From Nepenthes gracilis (lineage: Eukaryota > Streptophyta > Magnoliopsida > Caryophyllales > Nepenthaceae), in assembly GCA_033239525.1 (NCBI GenBank), contig BSYO01000028.1, positions 12,331,597-12,395,596 of the forward strand: a stretch of 64,000 bases of DNA. The letters are read 5' to 3'. Within the stretch, counting starts at the first letter, position 1. Each line of letters opens with the position of its first letter. This document shows, one piece after another, positions 47,675 through 60,170 of this stretch. A model generated the notes under the pieces. The model had not been told where the DNA came from and did no database searches. It saw only the letters and a list, made by a program, of their open reading frames with translations. Made by a program: the position numbers and the translations under genes.

Positions 47675-47691
47675 TAAAAGTGGGGGAGAGT
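47675..47691 (+). promoter_or_regulatory. Polypurine tract of element A
   Basis: AAAAGTGGGGGAGAG directly before the 3' LTR start TGTGAGG. The same AAGTGGGGGAGA precedes the 3' LTR of element C on the minus strand. Confidence 0.85.
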
Positions 47692-50649
47692 TGTGAGGTT
47701 TCAGGTTAACAACATAATAATTAGAAGGTAATTAAGTTAACATAGGTAAATTATGGTCAAAAGGTACGGGAGGAATCGTATTGAAAAGCTCAAACAGCCA
47801 GAATTAGTAAATTGGGAACGAAAATTATAAGCCGTAAAATATTAATTCGTAAATAAGATTTTGGATTCTAAATTATGATTATCATGACTTATTAAAGTTA
47901 TATAATCAAAAGTAAGGTCCAAGGATGTGAAAGATTTCGTTAAAATGGTTAAAATGGGTCCCGAACGGCAAAAACGCGAAGTGGGCTTGTTGCAGGCTTG
48001 CTGCGGGCCTGACCCGCGCCCTCCGTGGGCTCGAGCCCACAGAGCACAGAATCCAGATTTGTCTATGCTTGCCGCACGCTCGCCGCGTGCTTGAGCGCCA
48101 GCCCATTTTAAAGCCGCGGGCTACTTTGCCATTTTCATTTTCCCATATTCCAAAATTTTCTAGAGAGAGAGGATGCCAATTCTAGAGAGAGGAAGGAGCA
48201 GATCGAGCCCATGGAGTCCGAATCCGTCCGAGAGCTAGCTATAAAAGTGGTAATACGCGTCGAGGCAAGTGTTCTCATACTCACTAACTTTCCTCTTTCA
48301 ATGTTTTTCGATTATCATCGCGTATTTTCATCCCACCTAAACCATGGAAAATGTAATACCCGTGACTTGAGACCAAGGATTGTGTAATTTATTGTCCGAT
48401 TTACTCACCGATTCGGCCGGTGGAGTACCGCCAAACCATAACCTATGGGAATTGGGGGTTTTCTGTTTCCGCACCTTATTTCATAAAATTGACCCCAAAA
48501 TATGAATCCACACGTCCCAAATGTGTATATATGCCGGCCACGGGATCAATCTCGCACGTTTCGACCTGTTTGCGACGTTCGAGCCCTTTAAAATGCCACT
48601 GTTACTGTTCATCCGAGACGAAATGGGAAAATTGCATGCTTCTACCTTCATATTATGTTGAATCGACCTCAAAATATGAATCACCAAGTCCCAATTATGT
48701 ATATATATCAGCTATACGATCGATTTCGCACGTTTCAACTCATTCACGATGTCCGAACCCTCTAAAATGCCAATGTTACTGTTCATCTGAGACGAAATGG
48801 GAAAATTGCATGCTTCTACCTTCGTATTATATTGAATTGACCGCAAAATATGAATCACCACGTCCTAATTATTTATATATATCAGCTATACGATCCATTT
48901 CGCACGTTTCGGCTAGTTCGCGGCGTCCGAGCCCTCTAAATATGCACTATTACTGTTCATACGAAATTAAATGGGGAATTTGCTTGCTTCCACCTTTGAT
49001 TATGTTGAATTGACCCAAAAATATGAATCACCACGTCCCAAATGTATATATATATCGACCGGATGATCGATCTCGCAAGATTCAAGCCATTCGCGGCGTC
49101 CGAGCCCTCTAAAAATAGCTTGACACTGTTCATCCGAAAATAAAGTGTAAATTTGCATGCTCTATTTAATTGTGATGAAACATATGATTAAATGTTCATG
49201 TTAAATTCTAAGTCCCAAAAATGTGTATTTGTACACCGGATGTAAAAGAATGCATCCCGGAGGCTTCTAGATGATATTTGACCATTAGAGGTAAGAAATT
49301 TTAAACTCACTTGTAAACTTGGACTGAATTGTTAAAAGGGATTAAGTCCCATAGAAAGATGAGAATCGAGCAAGTAAATGAAGGGGAATCCACCAAAGTA
49401 CGATATGATGGATTTAATCTCCTAGATGGAGATATGTGTGGATTTGGTCTCCTGGATGGAGATAAGGATGGGAATATGATTTTCCAATTGAAAAATGTGA
49501 TGTACATGTAGTGGATCTTCCCTTAAGGAATGATTAATCCTAAAACCAGGACCATGGTTCATAGGGGTAGTATTCTCTAGTTTGCCATGTCCATCAAAGT
49601 ATGAACCCAATGAATACTTGGCCACGTATTCTAGCCACTCGTGGAAGCGGGTGATATTCATGGTATGCTTTAGGATACTACTATGAAAGAACGAGAATTG
49701 TCCTGGTCCCCGGGGGATATGGGGTGAGTTGAAATGGCCAAGTGCTGCAGGCCTAAAATATAGCCGATGGTCGAGTGCTGCAGACCTAAAATATAGCTGA
49801 TGGTCGAGTGCTACAGATCTAAAATGTAGCTCGCTTTAGAATGTGTGGCAGACACATTCCTTTCATCGTTCTCTCACATCGTTGGTTAGTAGACCTACTA
49901 GCTCGGGTCCGCAAAGATTAATAAAAGTAATGAAAATAAATGGACGTAACTGGAACAAATATGCGAACCAGATGATCTCAGATGCCCCCTCCTCGCATGC
50001 TTCCTTTTATTGAAGTTATATGTTTCCCCTGGCCAGTTACTATTTTCCCTGTTATTTGCTGTAGTTAGTGATGTATGATTATATTTGCTAAGCTACACGC
50101 TCACTCTTATTGTTTCTCCTTCAAGATGAGAACATTAAGCCGGCTCCCGATTATTTAGAGTAAGGAGAGAGACTTGCTTGAGGAGATTAGCTAGATGTCA
50201 AAGGTTTGAAATTTTGGATACGTTGTTATAATAGAATGTAAATAGTATTGTTAGATTAATGTGATTTGTTATTATTTTATGGTTATTGTTATGCTTCTAT
50301 GGGTTTCTGGATTTGGCTATGCTTCCACATTTATGTTGATGTTTTGGATTTCGTTTAGTCCTAGACAGCATCACTTTAGACCCAACATGGTAGATAGGAG
50401 TACTGTATTGGAGCTATGGATGGTATGGAGATTGTGATCATGTGTATTGTGTTGTAGGGCAAAATATTGATTATTAGATAGTTGTCTGCCTGTACAGGTT
50501 ATTTAAGCAGGTTATATTTTTGGTTTTTTATCCAGTTGTAGAGGAAACTCTGTCAAAATTTCTGTAGAATCCATCATGATAAATTATGGGCATAAGTTTA
50601 TGTTACCATTGACGGAGGTTATTTAAGGAGAATAACCTGATCCGTCACA
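47692..50649 (+). repeat. 3' LTR of element A (2958 bp)
   Basis: Starts TGTGAGGTTTCAGG, ends CCGTCACA, and is colinear with 40482-43425. GC-rich promoter block at 48000-48120 and TTTTAAAG at about 48107. Four tandem units at 48496-49190. Confidence 0.85.
48496..49190 (+). repeat. Four tandem 174-bp units in the 3' LTR of element A
   Basis: CAAAATATGAAT recurs at 48496, 48670, 48844 and about 49017. The 174-bp spacing is a multiple of three, and a 197-codon frame (48420-49013) runs through three units as a 58-residue repeat. The frame is broken in the 5' LTR copy. Confidence 0.85.
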
Positions 50650-52586
50650 TTTGTCACGATTAATCAGACATATTTCATGTTTATTGGCATATACTGTAAT
50701 ATTCACCTTTGATTTCATGTGTAAATCTATATTTGGTGTTCATTTATCGTTCGAACTGTTTGGCAAAACCCTAAGCACGAAAATGAAGGAATTTAATGAT
50801 TTTGATCCATAATTTCTTATATGTAAAATTTAATCTGTAACGAGATACTATCCACGATGTGATTTATATTTGAAAAATTTACATTGATTTATACTATTAA
50901 ATTTTTGAGGATTTCTGAAGCAAACCTAAAGGGTTATAAACTATTACTACATATTCTGAAGCTAACTGAAGAATTATTGTGAAACTCTGATTGACTTCTG
51001 AAACTAAAAAATTTTTCAGTTAAGAAATAAGAAGAGAAATATTTCTGATACTATTAATTAAGACCCAGGATTGAAATACAGTCAGGTTAGGTTCTCCGTC
51101 ATACCTTAGAACTTTATGGTGGTAATCAAGGATAATTATCGAACCATCAAACCATTGAACCTTCGAAATGAGATGAAAATAGAAACTTTAGAACTATCGG
51201 CCTTTGATTGTGTGGATTGAATATAATCTGTCCTCGATTATTCGCCCCCTCTACTAGTTGGGTCCTTAACTGATAGAAAAAGAAGATTTCTAGAATTTTA
51301 TAAATTTAATATCAGTTTCTAATTTCTGAGTTTTGCTATATTGTTTTATGATTTCCGAAACTTGATTTTACTGGTTTATACTTTCTCTATTTTCATGTAC
51401 TTTTCTGCTGCTACCATGACGAAATACTTTTATGTTTCTGTGCATTTGCATTTATATTCATCTACATAACTGTTCAGCATAATGAAAGTATGGATTATGT
51501 TTTTCAAAATCTGTTTATATCGAACTAGGCTTTTCTCATAAATTCTATATATATTCTTGTTCTTTGACAATTTCTAGGATCTTCTGCAATTATATTCTGC
51601 TAATGTTTTCGTGATCACTATTTTAATGCACTTATATTTTATTCCTATTTCCATGGACGCCACCATTCTTCTGATTATCGTGATTTCTATTCTAGTATAT
51701 TTACATTTTATATAAAAATATGAATTATAATTATCGAGACCTGTTTATATAGAACCATCCTTTACTCATGATTTATGTATATGTTTCTGTTCCCCAGCAT
51801 TCCTATGATCTTTTACATTTATGTTCTACTATTGTTTCTATAAATACTGTCTCATCACACTTATGTCTTATATGCAACTGTATCCATTTTACTACATTAC
51901 GTTCATATGAAAGATTTACTGCACGTTTGCATGTACCTTATTGGGTTTCAGGTCACTATTTTAGTATTTTTCCCCTCTAAATAAGGATATAGAGAATATA
52001 TTGGATAATCAAGCCTAGTTAGAGCTAGCAAGAAAGATCTGGAGTCTTAGAGTTTCTGAAGACTTGGGATTGTGATGATGTTATTGTAAATATCTAGATC
52101 TTGAAGGAGGATCATGTATAAATGGTTATGGTATGCATTATATTTTGTCAGAAACTGTATTTATTTTTTCACTGGTTTCTGTTAAGGATATAGATACTTT
52201 CGCTATATGTTTTCTGTATTTGTATAGGTCCTAGATGATATCTCTCATATATTTTTGGTATAGTGGAAAGGAGTGTGTGTTGAAGCCATGAATGGATATG
52301 GCAACTGTGATCCTGTGTATGTATGTTGTAGCATGTGAATTATGATACTTGGTTAATTGTGTACTTGTAATGGTCCTATAATTGTATTGTGGTCATAAGT
52401 CTGAGGTTTGAATATCGAGTATGTTCTGTACAAGGTATTTATTATAGGATGTATTTTGGTTTCTGTTTAGTTACAGAGGAGACTCTGTCAAAATTTTCAT
52501 ATAAGTTAAATGATTTAAATTTATGGATTCTGTTCTGTATCTGTTTGTCGGAGGGTCCTATGAGAATTAGGATCCGTTCCGTCACA
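50650..52586 (+). mobile_element. Remainder of the right LTR of element B
   Basis: Continues the B LTR after element A, with blocks matching 32455-33700 and 38000-38100 on either side of the LINE. Ends CCGTTCCGTCACA at 52586, the same terminus as LTR-A. The next base begins coding sequence of an integrase on the other strand. Confidence 0.7.
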
Positions 52587-53272
52587 CATTTTATGTCTAA
52601 CACTGAGGCTCTTAACATATCCTCTAAGATCTGAATTGTACGTTCCGATTAGCCGTCTGTCTAGGGGTGATAGGTAGTACTGAATTTTAGCTTCGTCCCC
52701 AATTCTTTATGCAAACTTTTTCAAAATCATGAATCAAAATGGGAATCCCTATCAGATACAATGGAAGTAGGCACACCATAAAGTCTGACAATTTCATTCA
52801 CATATAACAGGTCAGCTTATCACGAGAGTAAGTCGTCCTGATTGCCAAAAAATGGGCTAATTTTGTTAGCCGATCAACGATAACCCAAACAGTGTCATGG
52901 TTTCTAGGAGTCCTTGGTAGTCCGGACACAAAATTCATAGTAACATCCACCGAATTCCAACTCAGAACCGGCATCGGTTGTAATAACCCAGATGGCTTTC
53001 TTGTTTCAACTTTCAACTGTTGGCATACAAGGTATTTTTCTACATAAGCCATGATGTTCCTTTTTCTTGTTCATCCATCAAAATATTTTCTTCAAATTCT
53101 AATATATCTTATTCATTCCCAAATGAATTGTATACCGAGATTGGTGAGCATCCTTCAAGATTTTCTCCTTCAACTCCTTATTGTCTGGTACACACAAACG
53201 ATCTCTAAATCTCAGCACTCCTTCCGTTCGGACATTAAAATCAATTATGGAGTCTTTATTGAATCACCCATG
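52587..53272 (-). pseudogene. Ty3/gypsy integrase fragment, cut by two LTRs
   Basis: Reading right to left: GVLRFRDRLCVPDNKELKEKIL (53200 down), a degraded HHCC zinc region, then YVEKYLVCQQLKVETRKPSG (about 52990-53045). Next come VDVTMNFVSGLPRTPRNHDTV with the first catalytic Asp changed to Asn (consensus 'MDFV'), VIVDRLTKLAHF, and GVPTSIVSDRDSHF with the second Asp retained. HPxTDGxSERTIQILED holds the Glu region, and LDIK falls at the left edge. Frameshifts and stops make it dead. It is interrupted at 52586/52587 by element B and at 53272/53273 by element C. It is older than B. Confidence 0.88.
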
Positions 53273-54100
53273 TGGCCAGCGGGTTTTTTTTTTTTCCTCA
53301 AAGCTTAAAATCAAGCGGATAACATAATTACGGTCTAATTAAAGGCAAGACTGCGGAAATTTGTGATCTCGCTATGTGTGGATGAAAACCCGAAAATACA
53401 AACACGTAATAATTATCAACATCAAGCATCTATCCATCATTCACAATTCCTACAACAATCATTCCACGGGATCCTATGTGCCATCCATGGCACAAATCCA
53501 TCAAAACAATTACTATCCTAACAGATAAATAACGAGATGCCATCTAGGACCTGCACAGGAAATCCAGAGTATAGCGGAAGTATACTACAACCTGCAGAAG
53601 CATAGCTTTTTCTTTTTCTTTTACTATCATACATACATTTCACATGCTTGTTATACAAAATTCCACATGTTCTATAACATCGGGGACCAAAGATCGTGTA
53701 TATAAACATCATGTTTCTAGCTAAGCCTTTACATCAACGGCTCCTCCAAAATAGCTCCAATAGGCGGCGGTCCTCAAAAGTCTTCAAGCAACTCTTCTCT
53801 GTTTACTCTTTTCATCGGGCGGTAGCTCTCTTGTCTCATGCGGAGGAAAACACTAAAACAGTGGCGAGGCCCAGCGAAGTACATGCACGTGAGCGGTAAA
53901 ACCATGATGCGGAAACGGTCATGTAACTATGCACAATTTTAACGGTAAATCATAATATAATCCATGAAGCAGAGAAATCATGCTTTGGCGGTATTAAATT
54001 CCATAAATCGAAATCGGTGAAACGGTATGCGATTATGCGGTATTAAAGTAAACCATAAGCAGTTATCGATGTCGGTACTTCATATTCGTGTCGATGCGGT

Positions 54101-54310
54101 AACATATCATATCGGTAAAGCGATTAAGCGGTACATCGTATTGATGTCGATGCGGTAACATATCATATCGGTAAAGCGATGGCGGTACATCGTATTGATG
54201 TCGATGCGGTAACATATCATATCGGTAAAGCGATAAGCGGTACATCGTAAGTTATCGATGTCGGTACTTCATATTGATGTCGATGCGGTAACATATCATA
54301 TCGGTAAAGC
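54101..54310 (-). repeat. ~55-bp minisatellite in the left C LTR
   Basis: AACATATCATATCGGTAAAG recurs at 54101, 54157, 54211 and 54290 (spacing 56, 54 and 79), with GATGTCGATGCGG between. Homologous array at about 59975-60170 in the right LTR with different spacing. Confidence 0.8.
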
Positions 54311-56009
54311 GGTAAACGGTACATCATAACATATCGGTGCAGACCCTACTAGTATACCCTACTAGCTGAGGGGGCGAATAATCGAGGATAGATTGTGTTC
54401 ACTCCACACAATCTAAGGCCTGTAACAGTAATATCCCATCTCACGGGATCGGTACGGTGTGCCACCGAAGGTAGGCGATAGCAGTATCCCTCCAGGCAGT
54501 AACGCCCGAGGCGAGGCGGACCACAAATAACTCCATGGGCGAGTTATCCTCGATTACCACCGAAAAGTCCTAAGGCATGCGGAGAACCTATCTGGGTATG
54601 CTCGATCCGGGTCCTAAAATAATCATGTGAAACATTTCTTTATCGAAAATCACATTTTCGAAATCAAACTTTTCAATATAATTTCAACTCTTCTTTAAAC
54701 TTACATGGAAATTTTGTGGGTATACGTTCGTACATATTTTTTAAACAAACTATACTGGAAGCTTCATTTCGATGTCAATTAACTTTCATATAATAGAAGC
54801 TACGGTTAAAATTCATCAAAACCTCTTCATTTTCGTACATGGGGCTTCGCAAAACCTTGAACTCAAATCGGTCTCTTACTTGCACATATTTCATGAAATC
54901 AAGCCATAAATCCAAATATACATACTTAATCATGCATTTTACTCAAACTACACAACATTTTCAAGCTAGGGTTTCACCACATGCTTTTCGAGACAAATCA
55001 AAACACTTTTTTTCATGCTTATTCACGAATTGAAGCTAAATCTTGCGTAAACATGGATAAACATAAATCCAACCAAGTAATCGAAGGAAACATGCTTCAT
55101 GTACTTTAAACATGCATCATCAACATTTAGAGCATTTTCATCGGTTTTAAAGCATGAGAAATCGGTCACAGTGAAAAACAGCGTCAAGTACACTTGCCGA
55201 GCTCGTTCTACCATTATTTTACCGAATCGAATCACAAGCTGTGGTCTCTCCCTTTCTTTCTCGTCGTGCTTGCTGTTGTGCCTCAACTTCCTCTCTCTAC
55301 AAACACATATCACTTAATCGGCATTTAAATAATTCTGGAATTATTTCAAGACTCCCGGATTTCCACGAGCGGGTCAAATCTTGCGAGATTCGGCATCCGG
55401 TCGATATATACACACAATTGGGAATGCTCGGTATTCATATTCTAGGATCACATCATCATTTCTGAAGGTGACAAATCGATTATCACCTTCCGGCTCAAAT
55501 GAACAGTAACAGCGCCCCTTTAATGGGCTCGGGCCGCATGATCCCTAAAAACGTGCGATCCGAACCCGCGGCCGACATATGTTCATATTTGGGACGTGGG
55601 CTTTCCAATTTGGGGTCAATTTCATGATACGGGGCTGGGAAGCGAGGAAACCCCCAAAATCCCGGTTTAGGGTTTCGGTGAAACCCACCCAGGCGAAATC
55701 GGACACGAATCGGACAACTAACCATATTTTCATGGACCTCAAGGCATGGGTTTTCAATATCAAACATCCAAAAGCCGTGGGTATCGAGGGCAAAATACCC
55801 AACAAAAATACATAAAACAAAAGAGAGCGAGAAGTGGATATGAGAACACTTGCCTCCGGACTTAGACTATAAATTCACCTTTTAATATATTCGAGGTTGG
55901 ATTCGGGCTCCGGGTCTCATTCTCCCTTCTTCTCTCTCTAAGTCAGCGCCCTCTCTCTCTCCTCAAACCCTAAAATCACGTGGAAATGAGAAAGAGAGCC
56001 GCGCGGGTT

Positions 56010-56017
56010 CTTATATA
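56010..56017 (-). promoter_or_regulatory. TATA box of the left C LTR
   Basis: TATATAAG on the minus strand, next to a CpG-rich block with repeated GCTCGAGCG and followed by a CT-rich leader. Confidence 0.6.
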
Positions 56018-56479
56018 ACGCGCAGCCGCTCGAGCGGGCTCGAGCGGCCAGCAAGCGGAAAGGCTTCGGCAGCCCACCGCTCGAGCGGGGCTCGAGCATG
56101 CATTGAGCGGCTTGCTACTGGTTTTGTGCTCGATAGGACGGCTCGAGCGCGCGGAGGGCGCTCGTCTGGCCTGCGTCAAGCCTGCAGCAAGCCTACGTTG
56201 CGTTTTCGCCATTCGCCTCCCGTTTTGACCATTCTAACCCAATCTTTCACATCCCTTGGACCTTCTTTTGATTATATAACTCAATAAGTCATGATTATCA
56301 CAATTTAAAATCCGAATCTTGTCACGAATCAACATTTCACCACACACGATTTCGGTTCCCGATTTACTAGTTATATTCTTTGAGCTTTCTAATCCATTCC
56401 TCCCGCATCTTTTGAATACAATTTACCTATTTTAACTTAATTATCTCCCAATTATCATATTTAGGAACCTAAAATTACA

Positions 56480-59157
56480 TTCTCCCCCACTTAAAGAAAT
56501 TTAGTCTCGACATTTATGCCGGCCTTATTTCAAATCCAAATATTCTCCTTACATTTAGAAATCATTTCCTCGGACAATGCCTATTTTAGGAACCTCAAGC
56601 ATTGGAATCGTCCTAGTTCTCGTCATAAAACAAATCCTTAGCCTTTCAAAACGGCTGTTCAAACTCCCTCGCTTATCGATTCTCTCATCCATCGATACAA
56701 GGAAGACCTCATATTTCCTCAAATTTCAAAAGTGACCTAAAATCATGCCCATACATCTCCTAACCCAATCCAACACTTTCAATGGATCAATGACCTTTCA
56801 CTTGAATCCATTTCATGCCTCGAAAACAAATCGGTCACTAGAGCCTCGACCTTATCTAGAAACCTCTGGCCACGGGCCCGTGGCGCTCTTTTGCACTACT
56901 CGATTAATCCTCAATCATTAAATTACGGCACAATCATAACAATCGCCCAAAAAGTTGACAAGACTTTCAATTCTTACCTAGATCTCAAAATTTCCGATCA
57001 CTTAGTAACCTCAAGATCCCGTCGGCATTTCAAGGAGCCAAGCCGACCCCGGATAAGAATACGATTCTAACTTCCCGTGCAAGATCACGACATTCTAATA
57101 CCCAGCCATTTGGACTTACTCACGATTTAACTTCAGCGACTTCTATGAAACTTCAAAGACAAACAAGTCCAAAAACTTCGTAGCATCAATTTCCAACATT
57201 GATGCCCGACTTCGCAAGGAAGACACCGATGTTCACTTCTCGACCTTTAGACAAATCTAACCACATGCAAGGCCATATGATCATCTTCCTCAACGACACA
57301 ATCATTTTGGCCCTTAAAATCTTCAAGGACTACATCATCGATTTCCTAAATGGAACTTCAAAACTAATTCCGTTTTACACATGGGGGTAACACTAATCCA
57401 AAAACTTCTCCCCACTTGTCTCAAAGGTACTCACCTAACACGACGCGCGTGAGTGACAAAATTACCTTAACTTTTCTCAAAGGCATTACATTTCACGATA
57501 ACTCATCGGACCCATTAGAGGTCAACCCAAATGTCACGAACGTCAATCACCCTATCTGGTCGGATCAAGATGGTGAACACTTTCACGACACTGGTGGTCT
57601 CCCGATCAGCCACTACTTAAAATCTTGAGTCCTCAAAATCACGTCATCATAAAGCCACAAGCTTAGGAAGGCATTTTCTTCTACTCACCCGCATTCTTTT
57701 CTCAGCGGGACATGCGAATTATCAATTATCTACAAATCATGACTCAATCCTTAAGCAATTGCACACACCATCGATATCTTTGAATTCCTTGATTATCTCA
57801 TGAAGTAACCTCAACATTGACCCGAGGCGTGGTCAAAGATCATCCCATAAAACTTCATGAAACGCGATCCTACAAAACCCAAACGGCGTTTTGGACTTCA
57901 TAGTGGCCATATCCTTAACCTAAACACCGTCGGGACTACAACTCCATTGATCCACAAATAATCGCTATGGGCCCCAATCAATCTTAGAATTCATCAAGCC
58001 TTCACAATGGTCCATGTAATTCACCCATCTAATCACAAGGTCCGTTTGACAAATCAATCTCCTAGGGCAATTTCCTAGGCCTCCCAAAACAACCTTATCG
58101 GTCCATCTTATCTACCTCAAAAATCTAGGGTATTTCACAATGATACAAAAGCCTAAAACTTTCAACGATCGCCGTCGAGTTTGACACAAACTCGAAAATA
58201 TCGGTCATTAGATAAGTCAACCTAATCTTCCTTCTATAATCATCCTCAAATTAGTCACATGGTGGCCAAACTCCTCAATGACAACAAAATAACTTCCAAA
58301 TGTGGTCGCATATACTAATTAGACTTAGCGATTCTCATTAAATACTCTACAAGAAGGATGACATCAATTTCCTAATACTTGATCAATTCACCTCATGTTT
58401 CAAATCCCACAACCTAATAGCCAGAGATTATCTTTTACCAATCTAATTATATTAGCACTGTAATTTGTCCATCGAACAATTATTAAGATCAGATCAAGAC
58501 TAAATACCTTAGTCGGCTCAAATTCATACCCAAAATCACACAATTCAATTACAAGACGTAATACACTTACTAATACAACTCCGGCCGACTCAACCAATTG
58601 CATCTAGTCAAGGAAAACGTCACAACCTTAATCAAGTCTATATCTAAAATAGATCCTTAATGAAACAAACAAACTTAGGAATCACAAAATTATATATAAT
58701 GTCATAATCCCAACGATACAAGTATTGCGACATCCAAAATTGAAAAAAACATCCTCGAATCACAAAATCAACATATTTTCTTTATGCGCCATCACCACAA
58801 ATCTCGATTATAAGGCACTAGACTTCTTCACCGCTAGGCTCCAAGGATACAACCATTCTCAATCCAACACCCCTACTATCTATAACTTAGATCATAGTTC
58901 CAAATCCCTTAACCGAAAACATTTGTCAAAATTTGTACATGAACATCCACTTGATACACCCGTTGCCCTTGATGCTAGATCACCTTCGTTACTACTACAA
59001 AGCCTAGGACCCCAGAACCAATCTCTTTCTTAAAGGTCCTAGTTGCCTTAACTTCCTCATTTCTATTCCTACAGGAGTGCAGTATGGAGATTCAATCCTA
59101 TGCTTCCGCTTTTGTTCGATCAATTCCTAAGGCATCTCAATTCTATGATACCAATTA
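56480..59157 (-). mobile_element. Non-coding interior of element C
   Basis: 2678 bases. On the minus strand it begins after primer site TGGTATCATAG (59143-59153). Its first 200 bases resemble the leader of element B (GATGCCTTAGGAATTGATCG against GATACTTTAGGAATTGATCA), and it then follows the interior of element A from about 44600 to the polypurine tract (AAGTGGGGGAGA, + strand 56481-56492). No gag or pol frame. The frame at 58400-58603 aligns with part of A 45043-45231. Confidence 0.75.
59143..59153 (-). promoter_or_regulatory. Primer binding site of element C
   Basis: TGGTATCATAG on the minus strand, one base different from the A and B sites, four bases inside the LTR end. Confidence 0.7.
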
Positions 59158-59974
59158 TGGCCAGACGGGTTTTTTTCCTCAAAAGCTTCCGTCAAGCGGA
59201 TAACATAATTAATCTGTCTAATTAAGGCAAGACTTCGCGAAATTTGGCAGAGTCTCCTTTAAAGAATCGGATGAAAACCCAAAAATACAAACCTGTAATA
59301 ATTATCAACATCAAGCACACATCTATCCATCATTCACAATTCCTACAACAATCATTCCACGGGATCCTATGTGCCATCCATGGCACAAATCCATCAAAAC
59401 AATTACTATCTCTAACGGATAAATAACGAGATGCCATCTAGGACTGCACGGGAAATCAAGAGTATAGCGGAAGTATACTAAGAACCTGCGAAGCATAGCA
59501 TATTCTTTTTTCTTTTACTATCATACATACATTTCACATGCTTGTTATACAAAATTCCACATGTTCTATAACATCAAAAATCAAAAGATCTCGGTATATA
59601 AACATCATGTTTCTAGCTAAGCCTTTACATCAACGAGCTCCTCCAAAATAGCTCCAATATGCGGCGGTCCTCAAAAGTCTTCAAGCAACTCTTCTCTGTT
59701 TACTCTTTTCGTCGGGTAAAAGCTTCTTGTCTCATCCGGAGGGAAAACACTAAAACAGTGAGCCGAGGCCTCAAGAGTACATGCGCGTGAGCGGTAAAAC
59801 CATGATGCGAGGCGGTCATGTAACTATGCACAATTTTAGCAAAATCATAATATAATCCATGAAACAGAGAAATCATGCTTTGACGGTATTAAATTCCATA
59901 AATCGGTCAATGGTATGCGGTGTACGTATTTAAACCATAAGCGGTTATCGATGTCGGTACTTCATATTGATGTC

Positions 59975-60170
59975 GATGTAACATATCATATCGATGGCGG
60001 TACATCATTGATGTCGGTGCGGTAACATATCATATCGGTAAAGCGATGCGGTACATCGTATTGATGTCGATGCGGTAACATATCATATCGGTAAAGCGAT
60101 GAAACGGTACATCGTAAGTTATCGATGTCGGTACTTCATATTCGGCGGTGCGGTAACATATCATATCGGT
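59975..60170 (-). repeat. ~55-bp minisatellite in the right C LTR
   Basis: Copies of AACATATCATATCG with ATGTCGATGCGG-type linkers, homologous to 54101-54310 but with shortened and altered units. Confidence 0.75.

Larger units (their letters stand above)
43426..47691 (+). mobile_element. Non-coding interior of element A
   Basis: 4266 bases without any frame resembling gag, protease, RT, RNase H, integrase or chromodomain. From about 44600 to the polypurine tract it aligns with the minus strand of 56480-59157 in element C. Conserved landmarks include GACTATGATCTAAGT (A 44647) and TTGCAATTGAATTGTGTGAT (A 45061). The first 1.1 kb after the primer site is not shared with C. Short frames such as 45043-45231 are partly alignable between A and C but look like nucleotide-level conservation. 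Confidence 0.75.
40482..50649 (+). mobile_element. Element A: full-length LARD-like non-autonomous LTR retrotransposon
   Basis: LTRs of about 2.95 kb flank a 4.27-kb interior with primer site and polypurine tract but no gag or pol. Flanking pentamers TTTCT (40477-40481) and TTTGT (50650-50654) agree at four of five positions, a slightly decayed target duplication. Removing the element rejoins the right LTR of B. The two LTRs differ at roughly one base in ten over the first 330 bases, so the insertion is old. The interior is homologous to that of element C. Transposition would need proteins from another element. Confidence 0.85.
53273..56479 (-). repeat. 3' LTR of element C (left)
   Basis: On the minus strand it starts TGTAATTTTAGG at 56479 and follows the LTR-A U3, with a GC-rich promoter block (56020-56170), TATA box TATATAAG (56010-56017) and two degenerate 174-bp-type units (55370-55640). 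It then switches to a B/C-type R-U5 containing the 55-bp minisatellite. Length 3207 bp. Confidence 0.7.

Noticed and set aside
48420..49013. 197-codon frame as a real protein gene
   Set aside because: It lies wholly in an LTR and follows the 174-bp repeat. The equivalent 5' LTR region is broken.
45043..58603. Weakly conserved frames in A (45043-45231) and C (58400-58603) as a coding remnant
   Set aside because: The flanking non-coding sequence is conserved to the same degree, no start or length is preserved, and no known retroelement protein matches. Left as nucleotide conservation.
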